Positions 1 through 7,214 of a stretch of DNA of 18,348 nucleotides are shown here, in pieces. The stretch's first letter is position 1. Every line of letters begins with the position of its first letter. The notes beneath the pieces are model-generated. The model made no database searches and had not been told where the DNA came from. It saw nothing but the letters and a program-made list of their open reading frames with translations. Origin of the DNA: Planctomycetota bacterium (GTDB lineage: Bacteria; Planctomycetota; Phycisphaerae; UBA1845; CAIVHJ01). The translations under genes and the position numbers were made by a program. The stretch covers positions 1 to 18,348 of the forward strand of contig JACZTW010000029.1 in assembly GCA_022573485.1 (NCBI GenBank). Reading direction: 5' to 3'.

Positions 1-288
1 GTCGCATGATTCTATTGACACTCATTAGACATTTCTCCAAGTTAGGGCTCAGAATAGGCCGATGTTGCGTTTCGCGTAATAACACATACAAACCGCATAA
101 TAATACGTCCGCACGCTCAACGCAACAAAATTCCTGGAAGTTCTCTGATTTTCGTCAGACATTTCCACGTCTTCCGCCCGACCGACAACATCGCCGAATC
201 GCATAACCATTTACAAATAAACAGGTTAAGGCATATCGCACCCCAAAACCCCCCACTTTCTTCCGTGCTGCGTCCGAGCGGTCCAGGA
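1..288. other. gene-free stretch at the left edge
   Basis: I see no supportable gene here. The first 240 bases are visibly richer in A and T than the rest of the window. Short open frames exist on both strands, but their translations resemble no family and have no convincing ribosome binding site. The stretch lies downstream of the minus-strand DUF3168-like frame. I see no hairpin followed by a T run that could end that transcript. Confidence 0.5.
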
Positions 289-702
289 TCAGTTTTTTTC
301 ATCCTTCGATTGCGAGGGCTGCGAAGCGGGCGGCGTTGCGAGAAGCTTTCGGAGCTGCGAAACGGTGGGAATTCCCGAAACGCTCAACAGCACGTTGCCG
401 TCATCGTCGGTCACGATCGTCGAGGGCAGAGCGCCGTCGCCAGTCGTGTCGGCCAAAATCTGCTTGACCTCTTTGCGTCCGCGCGCGCGGCTCCAGACAT
501 GGAGAACGAGCATCGCCTCGACACCTTCGACACCCGCCGCGCTCCAATCCCGTGCAATCTCATCGCCGATGGTCACGTAAGGAAACGGCGACTCCTGCGA
601 CACATGATCATGGACCCCCTGGATCATCGCCATAAGGCTCGAATCGCCGGTCAGGGCTTGGTAGACCGCTTGCTGAAGCTCCCACGAGCTGTCCGCATTC
701 AT
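289..702 (-). CDS. DUF3168-like phage tail-completion protein with an atypical C-terminal tail
   Basis: Residues 1 to about 85 match the DUF3168 family of phage and gene-transfer-agent head-tail or tail-completion proteins. The family hallmarks are a helix starting LQQAVYQAL, then FPYVTIGDE, and a strand LHVWSRARGRKE leading into a helix. The ATG at 702 has GGAG eight bases upstream, inside the end of the gp10-like frame, so the two would be translationally coupled. A gp10-like gene followed by DUF3168 is the normal phage order. After residue about 85 the usual family ending is missing. Instead there is LPSTIVTDDDGNVL followed by VSQLRKLL, which reads more like the end of a thioredoxin-fold protein, then a Pro/Ser/Gln/Lys tail. 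No capsid, portal or terminase gene is nearby, so I take this as a remnant or chimeric gene rather than part of a working phage. Confidence 0.6.
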   Translation of the reverse strand: MNADSSWELQQAVYQALTGDSSLMAMIQGVHDHVSQESPFPYVTIGDEIARDWSAAGVEGVEAMLVLHVWSRARGRKEVKQILADTTGDGALPSTIVTDDDGNVLLSVSGIPTVSQLRKLLATPPASQPSQSKDEKN

Positions 703-1711
703 TGCTCAAACTCCGATAAAGACGCCACGGCGACGCAAGGCGCGCCCACCCGCGACAGTAATTTGTTTCACGATCTGGTCCTCCATTCTGCTGAACGCCG
801 GCAAGAGGAACGGCCGCGCCGGCATGTTCATCGTGCCGAACTCCAGATAGATGGCATAGGGGGCCGTGGGACCGACGAGGGCACCAAGGCCGTCGGAATC
901 GAACGCGACCGTAATGCTCCGGATAAGTGCTCCCGTCCCGCGCCAGTTCCGCTGCCAACTCCACTCTGCCAACAGATCGGCCATCGAGTGTCAACCGGCC
1001 GTAGCGCCCGATTCTGATGATCCGAAGCGACTCCGGCACCGCCTGGATCAGCAACACGCAGGGTGATCCGAGCGGCGGGATGCGCTCGGCGTGGGGTCGC
1101 AGCCACAAGTCTTCGTTGCTGTCGGAGTACGATTGAGGCAGCGAGATCAGCGCTGCTTGAAAATCAACAACGCAAACCACCGTGCCTTCGAAGTCCGCCG
1201 CCAGCCGCCCCGGGTCATCCCGCAGCGAACCGCTGAATACCCACTGGGTCGGCGGAGCGGGTTCGTCGGTCATGATGTTCCACATCCACCTGTGGATTCC
1301 ATCCGTATGGAGGCGGCCGTCGCGCTGATAACGCACGCGGAGTCGGAGCCTCGGACCCGTGGCCGCGAAACCGCGCTCCGTCTCGGGGTCCCAGCGGGGC
1401 GGGCTGCCCGGCTCCAGGCCCAGCAGGCCCAGCGCCTGGTACACGTGCGTCGGCCGGGCGCTGATGCGCACGATGCTCTCATGCTCGCGCGTGTCCGGAC
1501 TGCACGCGAACAACTCCAACATGCCTTCACGCAGGACGACAACGCCGGCGACTTCGACCTCCCGGTTTCGCCAGTTGATTCGCACGCCGGGCATGAAGGG
1601 CTTGGCATCGGGCGAGTGCAACGTCTGAAGAGCCAACGGGATAGGCTGCGCATCACCCGCGGCAGTCGCCAGACCGAAGCCGAGATACAATGTCAATAGT
1701 GCGGTGCTCAT
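608..1711 (-). CDS. secreted YdjY-domain protein whose frame runs on into phage-derived sequence
   Basis: The N-terminus (MSTALLTLYLGFGLATAAG) looks like a Sec signal peptide, so the product is probably exported. Residues about 40 to 225 match the YdjY domain found in many planctomycete exported proteins. Hallmarks are VAGVVVLREGMLELFAC, REHESIV, a WVFSGS segment, NEDLW and ERIPPLGSP. The domain's biochemical role is unknown. Residues about 227 to 255 (LRIIRIGRYGRLTLDG, then ELAAELARD) resemble the start of an ExbD/TolR-type periplasmic domain; this is inference. Beyond about residue 255 (near 945) the translation is an out-of-frame shadow of the gp10-like and DUF3168-like frames, so the true 3' end is lost. 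I prefer the ATG at 1711 over the TTG at 1723 because the signal peptide begins there; neither start has a clear ribosome binding site. Confidence 0.6.
   Translation of the reverse strand: MSTALLTLYLGFGLATAAGDAQPIPLALQTLHSPDAKPFMPGVRINWRNREVEVAGVVVLREGMLELFACSPDTREHESIVRISARPTHVYQALGLLGLEPGSPPRWDPETERGFAATGPRLRLRVRYQRDGRLHTDGIHRWMWNIMTDEPAPPTQWVFSGSLRDDPGRLAADFEGTVVCVVDFQAALISLPQSYSDSNEDLWLRPHAERIPPLGSPCVLLIQAVPESLRIIRIGRYGRLTLDGRSVGRVELAAELARDGSTYPEHYGRVRFRRPWCPRRSHGPLCHLSGVRHDEHAGAAVPLAGVQQNGGPDRETNYCRGWARLASPWRLYRSLSNECGQLVGASASGLPSPDRRFEPYGDDPGGP
706..984 (-). CDS. HK97 gp10-like phage head-tail protein, N-terminus missing
   Basis: The frame encodes 92 residues. From about residue 15 on it matches the HK97 gp10 family of head-tail joining or tail-completion proteins: GTGALIRSI, then a strand, YAIYLEFGT, MPARPFLLPAF, and a C-terminal helix. 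Family members normally have some 50 further N-terminal residues, mostly helical, before the TGxLxxSI motif. Here an in-frame TGA lies nine bases before the first ATG, and that ATG has no ribosome binding site. Upstream the strand is occupied by the YdjY gene in a different frame. The gene therefore looks truncated at its 5' end, with family similarity beginning near 945. It ends three bases before the DUF3168-like ATG. Confidence 0.6.
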   Translation of the reverse strand: MADLLAEWSWQRNWRGTGALIRSITVAFDSDGLGALVGPTAPYAIYLEFGTMNMPARPFLLPAFSRMEDQIVKQITVAGGRALRRRGVFIGV

Positions 1712-1823
1712 GGGCCAGTGCAAAGAACAGGCCCCGAACCCAACGTGGATCCGGGGCCGATTATTCTCTCATTGCCGGGCCGCGAATACAAGCGTTAGTG
1801 CTTTGTCTCGCGTATTGTGAAGG

Positions 1824-1894
1824 GTGTGCCACTGCTCTTGAGCAGTGTTTGAGCCAGCGGTGCGGGAAAGCACTGCTCAAGAGCAGTGGCACAC
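1824..1894. repeat. nested palindromic repeat (two hairpins in inverted orientation)
   Basis: Two perfectly complementary 24-base arms (1824-1847 and 1871-1894) are separated by 23 bases. Each arm contains its own hairpin: CACTGCTC, a two-base TT or AA turn, then GAGCAGTG. The region can therefore fold as one long stem or as two short hairpins. It lies in the 1712-1919 gap, downstream of the secretin gene and upstream of the YdjY gene. The arrangement resembles REP/BIME-type elements. No T run follows, so a simple intrinsic terminator is less likely, although it could protect the 3' end of the secretin mRNA. I see no gene elsewhere in this gap. Confidence 0.8.
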
Positions 1895-1919
1895 TCATCA
1901 ATCGGCGGCAGATAAGACA

Positions 1920-4900
1920 CTAGCGCAACGAACTCAGCGTCGGATGGGCCAGCTCTTCCTGCTCCTCCTTGATGAGGATCTCCGGTTTGATCAGGATCAG
2001 CAGTATCTGCTCGTCCTTGATGGTGGCCTTGCTGGAGTACAATCGTTTGAGGATCGGAATCTTGGACAGAATCGGCACGCCGGCCTCGCTCTCCGTCTCG
2101 AAGGTCAGCTTCTGCCCGCCGATGAGCAACGTGCCGCCGTCGGGCACCGTGACGGTCGTCTTCACTTGTTGACGCTGAATGATCGGCAACTGCACGAAAC
2201 CGGGAGCGCCGACGCCGGTGATCGGTCCGCCGCTGAACTGGAACGTGTTGATGGCGATCAGCCGTCCGACGCCGGGCTGGACGTTCATGGTCACATAGCG
2301 GCGGTCCGGCGAGACGGTGGCCTGCACGTTGAGCACCGCGCCGGTGTTGAGCGTCTGAACGATCGGCGCCTGGGCCGCCGCACCCGACGCGACTACGGGA
2401 TCTAACTGGGAAACGAAGTTTTGCTCTTCCGTGATCGCGATCCAGGACTGCTGACCGTTGGTCATGATCAGCTTGGGCGCGATCAGGGTGCTGGTGCGCT
2501 GGTCCGCCTGAGTCGCCCGAATCAGGAAATCGACCTGGATGCTGTCCAGGAAACTGCCCGCGATCTGCAGCGCCGGCGCCAGCGTGTTGCCGGCGAACGA
2601 ACCCGGCACATCGGACGCCAGAGTGGACGGATCCGTGTAACCTCGGAGGTTCGTATTGATCGGGATCGGCGTGTAGAAGTTGCCGTTGCCGCTTCCGCGG
2701 TTTTGAGGCACGAACCCAACGTTGCCGAACGGCTGATCCGGAGTGATCACGCCGCCGAGCGGAGCGCCCAGACCTCCTGGGACTGCGGGACTGAAACCCA
2801 GGCGCGAGAAATTCCGCGGCAGGAGCAAGCGCGATCCCGTAGCCGGGTCGAACGCAGCATTGCCCCCGCTGAAGGCCTGGTCGAACCCCGCGCTGCCGTT
2901 GTTGAGTACGACGTTGAGATCGATTCCCATGTCTTCCAGGAAGTTGTGGTTGACGGTGAGGAACCGGGCTTCGATGGCGATCTGGACCGCGTCGTCCTCG
3001 CGCAAAAGGTTCAGCAGGTTGAAGATCTCGCGGTGGGCCGCCGAGGTCTGGGTGATCACGAGATTCCCGTCGGCCCGAGCATGAATGGTCGCGTGGGCGC
3101 CGCCGCTGGAGCGCCAGCTCTGCGGGGAGACGTGCTGCCTGATCAAATCGACCAACTCGGCCAGTTGCTCGCTCTTGTAGTCTCGCTCGGACGATTCACG
3201 CGGATCGACATCGGACGCCGAATTGCGGTTCAAGAGAGATCCGCGCCTCGCCGACCGGTTGCTTTTCTCCCGAGTCGCGGCCAGGCTAAAGTCCGGTGCA
3301 TCGCGATAGTTCTCCACCGGGTGGACAAGATCCTTGACGTCATAGATGTGCATGATCACTTCGCGATTGAGGAAGTCGTTCGTGGCCACCTTGAGGATGC
3401 CGTGTCTCCGAACCGCATAGCCGATGCGCGCTGAACTGGCGCCTTCGACCTGCTCGATCACTTCCTCGAGCACCGTTCGCACAGAGACATTGCGAAGTCT
3501 CGGCAGCGTCACGCGGGTGTCGGGCGTCACGCCGGCCAGGGCGAGATCAGGCCAATTTGGAACGATGTTGATGTCGCCGATGTCGGCGATCTGCTGCAAA
3601 GCATTTTCGAATTCCAGTTGGTTGAACGAAATCTCGGGAATGCGGGACCGGAACGACTCTTCGAAATTCTCCTCTTCGACATCCAGAGGATATTCGCCGG
3701 GCAACTGGCGATAGGGGCTGCGGATGATATTCAGCCAATTGTCCGGGTAGTTGAGTTCCCCGCTCCAGGGGACCGTGGCCTCCTGGACCTCCAGCAGGAG
3801 CTTGCGTTGCTCGCCCTTCGACACCTTCCAGGCCTTGTTCTGCCGGTGAACGGCCTCCATGTCGGCTAACTGATCCATCATCCACTCGGCCTGGATGTTT
3901 TTGGGATCGATGACCATGACCTGCCGCAGGGCCTGTGTGGCGCCCCGGAGATCACGGTCATCCACTTTTTGATCCACCTGCTGCATCAAGAGGTCGATCT
4001 GGCGCCGTTTTTCGGCCTCCATTTGACTCAAGCGCCCTGCTTCCCGCACTTCCAGGTCGCGTCGAATCTGTTCGGTTCGCGCTGCGTTGTAGGCCTGCTC
4101 GCGCGCGCCGACCATCTTGGCCAGTTCCTGAAATTCAGCCTTGAGCCCTTCGTAGCGTGCCAGAGGCTCGGCGTACTGGCGGTTGGCTTCGATCGTTTCG
4201 CGGGCAGACTGCAGCGACCGATTGGCCCGTTTGTATTGGTTCTGTTCGACGAAGCCGTGGATCTCCCGCTCGGTCTGGCGATAGGCGGCCACCGCACGCT
4301 GCCACAGAATTTGGCGGCGCTGCTGCATCCGATCGATGAGCCGAATTCGCGGCTGCTCGGTCGGTGCAGCTTCGACTTGCTCGTGCAATCGCAGGCGCTG
4401 CAGGCCCCGGCGGGCCTCCGGATGACCGGGAACCAGAGCCAGCGCCTCGTTGTAAAAACTGCGCGCCAGGTTGTGATTCCCACGCGTGGTTGCTTCCTGG
4501 CCGCGACGCACCAGCCGATCGGCCCGCCGACTGCCGCTCGTAGCCTCTTCCTGATCCAGGGACGCGTCCTGCGCCGCCGTGAGGCGGGTGCGCTGCAGTT
4601 CCGCTTTGGTGATGAGTGCCAATTCGCGCTCGGCCGCCTTCGTCAAGCGCGGCGTGGCGAATTCACTCTCGACGACTTGATCCAGCAACTGCCGGGCGGA
4701 GTTGTACTTCCCGGCGCTCAGAGCTTCCTTGCCTTGCGCCAAATGAGACCGCGCCTGGTGAAACTGGTCGACTGCCGTTTCCGTCAACTCGATATATCGC
4801 ACGAGGAGCTTGCGATCCGCTTCCGAGAGGGCCTCGGTGTCTACTTCGCGCACCAACCACAAAGCGGCCTCATAGTCCTGGGCCTGATACATCGCCACCG

Positions 4901-5018
4901 CGCGCTCCAGTTGGGCCTGCGCGGATTCATCCTCTGCCCGTGCGACGATGCCGCCCGCCAGCCAAGCGGTCAGGAACAAGACACCGCAACGCCTTCGCAA
5001 TTGCCATGATAGGGTCAA
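1920..5018 (-). CDS. PilQ/GspD-type secretin with long TPR N-terminal region
   Basis: The product should form the outer-membrane channel of a type IV pilus or type II secretion machine. It is 1032 residues long, well above the usual 650-750. Residues 1 to about 28 are a signal peptide ending AGGIVARA. Residues about 29 to 250 hold TPR-like repeats, followed by a charged helical or coiled-coil stretch to about 410. STN/N1-like domains follow (around 460, FENALQQIADIGDINIVPNW; around 620-690, LVITQTSAAHREIFNLL). After a Gly/Asn-rich insertion comes the secretin core, with VTVPDGGTLLIGGQ near 955, EAGVPILSKIPILKRLYSS near 980 and ILLILIKPEIL near the end. The start is TTG at 5018, fixed by an AAAGGAGGA sequence just upstream and by the signal peptide following in frame. 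No lipobox is seen. It is the last gene of the pil cluster but is separated from it by 285 bases, so it may also have its own promoter. Confidence 0.93.
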   Translation of the reverse strand: MTLSWQLRRRCGVLFLTAWLAGGIVARAEDESAQAQLERAVAMYQAQDYEAALWLVREVDTEALSEADRKLLVRYIELTETAVDQFHQARSHLAQGKEALSAGKYNSARQLLDQVVESEFATPRLTKAAERELALITKAELQRTRLTAAQDASLDQEEATSGSRRADRLVRRGQEATTRGNHNLARSFYNEALALVPGHPEARRGLQRLRLHEQVEAAPTEQPRIRLIDRMQQRRQILWQRAVAAYRQTEREIHGFVEQNQYKRANRSLQSARETIEANRQYAEPLARYEGLKAEFQELAKMVGAREQAYNAARTEQIRRDLEVREAGRLSQMEAEKRRQIDLLMQQVDQKVDDRDLRGATQALRQVMVIDPKNIQAEWMMDQLADMEAVHRQNKAWKVSKGEQRKLLLEVQEATVPWSGELNYPDNWLNIIRSPYRQLPGEYPLDVEEENFEESFRSRIPEISFNQLEFENALQQIADIGDINIVPNWPDLALAGVTPDTRVTLPRLRNVSVRTVLEEVIEQVEGASSARIGYAVRRHGILKVATNDFLNREVIMHIYDVKDLVHPVENYRDAPDFSLAATREKSNRSARRGSLLNRNSASDVDPRESSERDYKSEQLAELVDLIRQHVSPQSWRSSGGAHATIHARADGNLVITQTSAAHREIFNLLNLLREDDAVQIAIEARFLTVNHNFLEDMGIDLNVVLNNGSAGFDQAFSGGNAAFDPATGSRLLLPRNFSRLGFSPAVPGGLGAPLGGVITPDQPFGNVGFVPQNRGSGNGNFYTPIPINTNLRGYTDPSTLASDVPGSFAGNTLAPALQIAGSFLDSIQVDFLIRATQADQRTSTLIAPKLIMTNGQQSWIAITEEQNFVSQLDPVVASGAAAQAPIVQTLNTGAVLNVQATVSPDRRYVTMNVQPGVGRLIAINTFQFSGGPITGVGAPGFVQLPIIQRQQVKTTVTVPDGGTLLIGGQKLTFETESEAGVPILSKIPILKRLYSSKATIKDEQILLILIKPEILIKEEQEELAHPTLSSLR

Positions 5019-5024
5019 GAGAGA

Positions 5025-5033
5025 TCCTCCTTT
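5025..5033 (-). promoter_or_regulatory. strong ribosome binding site setting a TTG start for the secretin
   Basis: On the minus strand AAAGGAGGA ends six bases before the TTG at 5018. It is a near-perfect Shine-Dalgarno match and decides this start. The nearest ATG (5007) is in another frame and would not give the signal peptide and TPR reading. Confidence 0.75.
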
Positions 5034-5197
5034 GATACAACCCGCCCCGCCATCACGGGGATAGGGTGGTTATCGGACCGATTGCCCACGCAGGTTTAGT
5101 TGTTGGTACCGAACAGTTTGTCTGGGCCCCAGGGATGCAGGAACAACTCGATCAGCCGTAAGTTCGCCTGGGTCAAGGCACTAAGCCGTTACTCACA

Positions 5198-5226
5198 AGT
5201 TTAAGCAGCCGAGGCCGAAAACGCAA
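5198..5226 (-). promoter_or_regulatory. candidate sigma70-type promoter for the secretin gene
   Basis: On the minus strand TTGCGT (5226-5221) and TAAACT (5203-5198) are separated by 17 bases. This would start a transcript near 5190 with a leader of about 170 bases. The -35 matches consensus at three of six positions and the -10 at four of six, so the call is weak. The rest of the 5019-5303 gap holds a small hairpin (CCCCG/CGGGG, 5045-5060) and a 26-codon open frame discussed in the findings. Confidence 0.25.
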
Positions 5227-5303
5227 GACCCGCAACGACCTACATCCACGGAAACCGGATGCCGGGGCGGCTTTCGGCCCACTACGCCTCTGCAGGACGC
5301 CTC

Positions 5304-7184
5304 TCAGCCTCCCCCACGGCCTCGTCCTCGGCCTCCGGGCGGCCGGAGGCCATCATCGTCCTCTTTGGCGGCTTTCTTCCGCTTCTTTCGTTTGTCGATC
5401 TTGATCGCCTCCTCGATGAGCTTGCGCTCCTCATCCGTCTTGCCGGCAGCCTGGATCAGCTCCATCGTGCTTCCATCTCGGCGCTGGCACATGGCCGCCG
5501 CCGAGGTCTCGATCTCGCCGAGCTCAACGGTGCCGTTGCGTTTCTTCTTTCGCGGGACGTACGGCCTGTCTTCCACCAGACCGATCAGCCGGACGCCGGT
5601 GTCAAATTTCACTTCGGTCCGTCTTCGATCAATCAGCACGCGCCTGCCGCCGCCGATGATCTCGCCGATCTTGGTGCTGAATTTCTCTTTGAGCCATCGG
5701 CCCTGGTGCCACTGATAGATTTCGAACTGGGCCGAATCCGTCTTGGCCGACGCCAGAAAGATACGCTGTTGCGAAGGCACCTCTACCGGATCGCTCGGCG
5801 CGGACCAATCGCTCTCGATATAGATCTGCGTGGCATCGATGGGGTCCTTCAAGCGCTCCACGACCGTGGCATATTGATTGAAGGTCTGCAGCTTCACTTG
5901 GTAGCGATAAACGCTGCCCGGCTCGGCGGAGTGATCGTGGGCGAAGACAATCTCCTCGGGCCGGTCGAAATCTCCTTCGTCCCCCGCATCACGCTCGTTT
6001 TCGCTCGCGCGCTTGAGGTCATCGATGCGTCGCTGGTCGATGGCCTTCTTGATCTCCGCCTGCAACGCAAAGGCTTTTTCCTTGATCCGGTGTTTGGGCG
6101 GGATCTTCCTGTAGCCAAGGACCTTCTCAACACCCAGTCGAGCGACCTCCAGCTTGCCGTCCTCCTTGTTCTGCTCGGCCGTGTCGAGTTCCTGCTGGGC
6201 CCGCTTGAGCAGCGGTAGTTTCCTGGCCTTGCCCGACTTCGGCTGCACGGTCAATGGATCGGGCCAGTCTTCGTCCGGGTACAACCCGATCAGCTCTTCC
6301 AGGTAGGGGGGATACCACTCGGCACCGTATTCCGAATAGGGCATCGGCGGGCGCACCAGGTCGGAATGAAACTCCACGAGGTTCTCAAACCAGACATGCA
6401 GGTTGTCGCGATTGCTCTTGGAGATGTAGTGGCGGTTTTTCTCGTCCAGCAGCAACGTCAACTCGGGTGCGGGGTCCATGAAGTACTCAGCGTACTCCTC
6501 AATTTCCTCCCAGTCGCTCCACTGCCCGCTGGGCAGCCGCACCTGCCGACGCAGGAAAACGTCCGTCACCGTCACGCCGAACTTAGTGGTCTGGTAATTA
6601 TGCTTCAGGAACAAGTCGCGCTGGTCCCGTTCATCGAAATGGACCGCGACGGTGACCCAGCTTCGCTCCTGCGCGCCTTCCAATTCCACCAACTGCGTTT
6701 CCTCCACAGTCAGTGAATCGCCGATGGCTACGGAGTGGGGCGGATAGTACGCGGTGAGACGCCCGATCGTCACGGCGGGCTTTTCGGGCGGGAGCAGCGT
6801 GGCCAGCGTCACTTGACCCGGGGCTTGCGGACCTTGCACATCCGGCATCGGTACGCCAAAACTCACCGAGGTGGGTAGCCTGGAGGCAATTTCAAGCTCT
6901 TTCTGGACCAGCGGCCCCTGAGCAAGCTGCAACTGATCGCCGGGATAATCGCTGACCTCGGCCGGCTCGACCCTGGCGCTGCGGACGCGCTGCAGCACAT
7001 CCTCAGCTTTGCCCTTGACGTTGCCGTCAATCTCCGCCGGGCCGACCATTCGGCCGCTCAATTCCGTCTTGTTTGGAGAACTGATCAGGAAGGCGTAAAA
7101 TACCCACAGAAACAGCAAGAGCATGACGCCCAGAGCGATCTTATCGACGTAAAGTTCAAAGATGTTCACATTCTGCTTGGCCAT
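5304..7184 (-). CDS. single-span membrane protein of the pil cluster, PilP position, family not recognised
   Basis: I do not recognise a named family. The 626-residue product has a short cytoplasmic N-terminus, one hydrophobic segment (about residues 16-34, IALGVMLLLFLWVFYAFLI) and a long, mostly periplasmic domain. Charged helical stretches lie around residues 320-400, and beta-like segments follow (VYRYQVKLQTF, VRLIGLVEDRPYV). The C-terminus is very basic (KRKKRKKAAKE) and ends in an Arg/Gly run, GRGRGRGGG. It sits between the PilO-position gene and the secretin, where PilP normally links the inner-membrane complex to the channel, so that role is a reasonable inference. It is much longer than PilP and has no lipoprotein signal. 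I start it at the ATG at 7184, which has GGAG eight bases upstream. The in-frame GTG at 7202 has no ribosome binding site. Confidence 0.75.
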   Translation of the reverse strand: MAKQNVNIFELYVDKIALGVMLLLFLWVFYAFLISSPNKTELSGRMVGPAEIDGNVKGKAEDVLQRVRSARVEPAEVSDYPGDQLQLAQGPLVQKELEIASRLPTSVSFGVPMPDVQGPQAPGQVTLATLLPPEKPAVTIGRLTAYYPPHSVAIGDSLTVEETQLVELEGAQERSWVTVAVHFDERDQRDLFLKHNYQTTKFGVTVTDVFLRRQVRLPSGQWSDWEEIEEYAEYFMDPAPELTLLLDEKNRHYISKSNRDNLHVWFENLVEFHSDLVRPPMPYSEYGAEWYPPYLEELIGLYPDEDWPDPLTVQPKSGKARKLPLLKRAQQELDTAEQNKEDGKLEVARLGVEKVLGYRKIPPKHRIKEKAFALQAEIKKAIDQRRIDDLKRASENERDAGDEGDFDRPEEIVFAHDHSAEPGSVYRYQVKLQTFNQYATVVERLKDPIDATQIYIESDWSAPSDPVEVPSQQRIFLASAKTDSAQFEIYQWHQGRWLKEKFSTKIGEIIGGGRRVLIDRRRTEVKFDTGVRLIGLVEDRPYVPRKKKRNGTVELGEIETSAAAMCQRRDGSTMELIQAAGKTDEERKLIEEAIKIDKRKKRKKAAKEDDDGLRPPGGRGRGRGGG

Positions 7185-7214
7185 CGCGAGCGCTCCAAAC
7201 ACTGCGGAGGATTG

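Noticed and set aside
265..1017. Plus-strand open frame of 250 residues
   Set aside because: It lies opposite the YdjY, gp10-like and DUF3168-like frames, has no ribosome binding site, and its composition is that of an antisense shadow (Arg- and His-rich, no family resemblance).
3969..5009. Plus-strand open frame of 346 residues opposite the secretin N-terminus
   Set aside because: It mirrors the codon pattern of the TPR/secretin gene, which has clear domains, a signal peptide and a strong ribosome binding site. The antisense translation has no recognisable domain.
5045..5060. CCCCG/CGGGG hairpin in the secretin leader as a riboswitch or terminator
   Set aside because: The stem has only five pairs, with no T run, no anti-terminator partner and no riboswitch-like conserved core.
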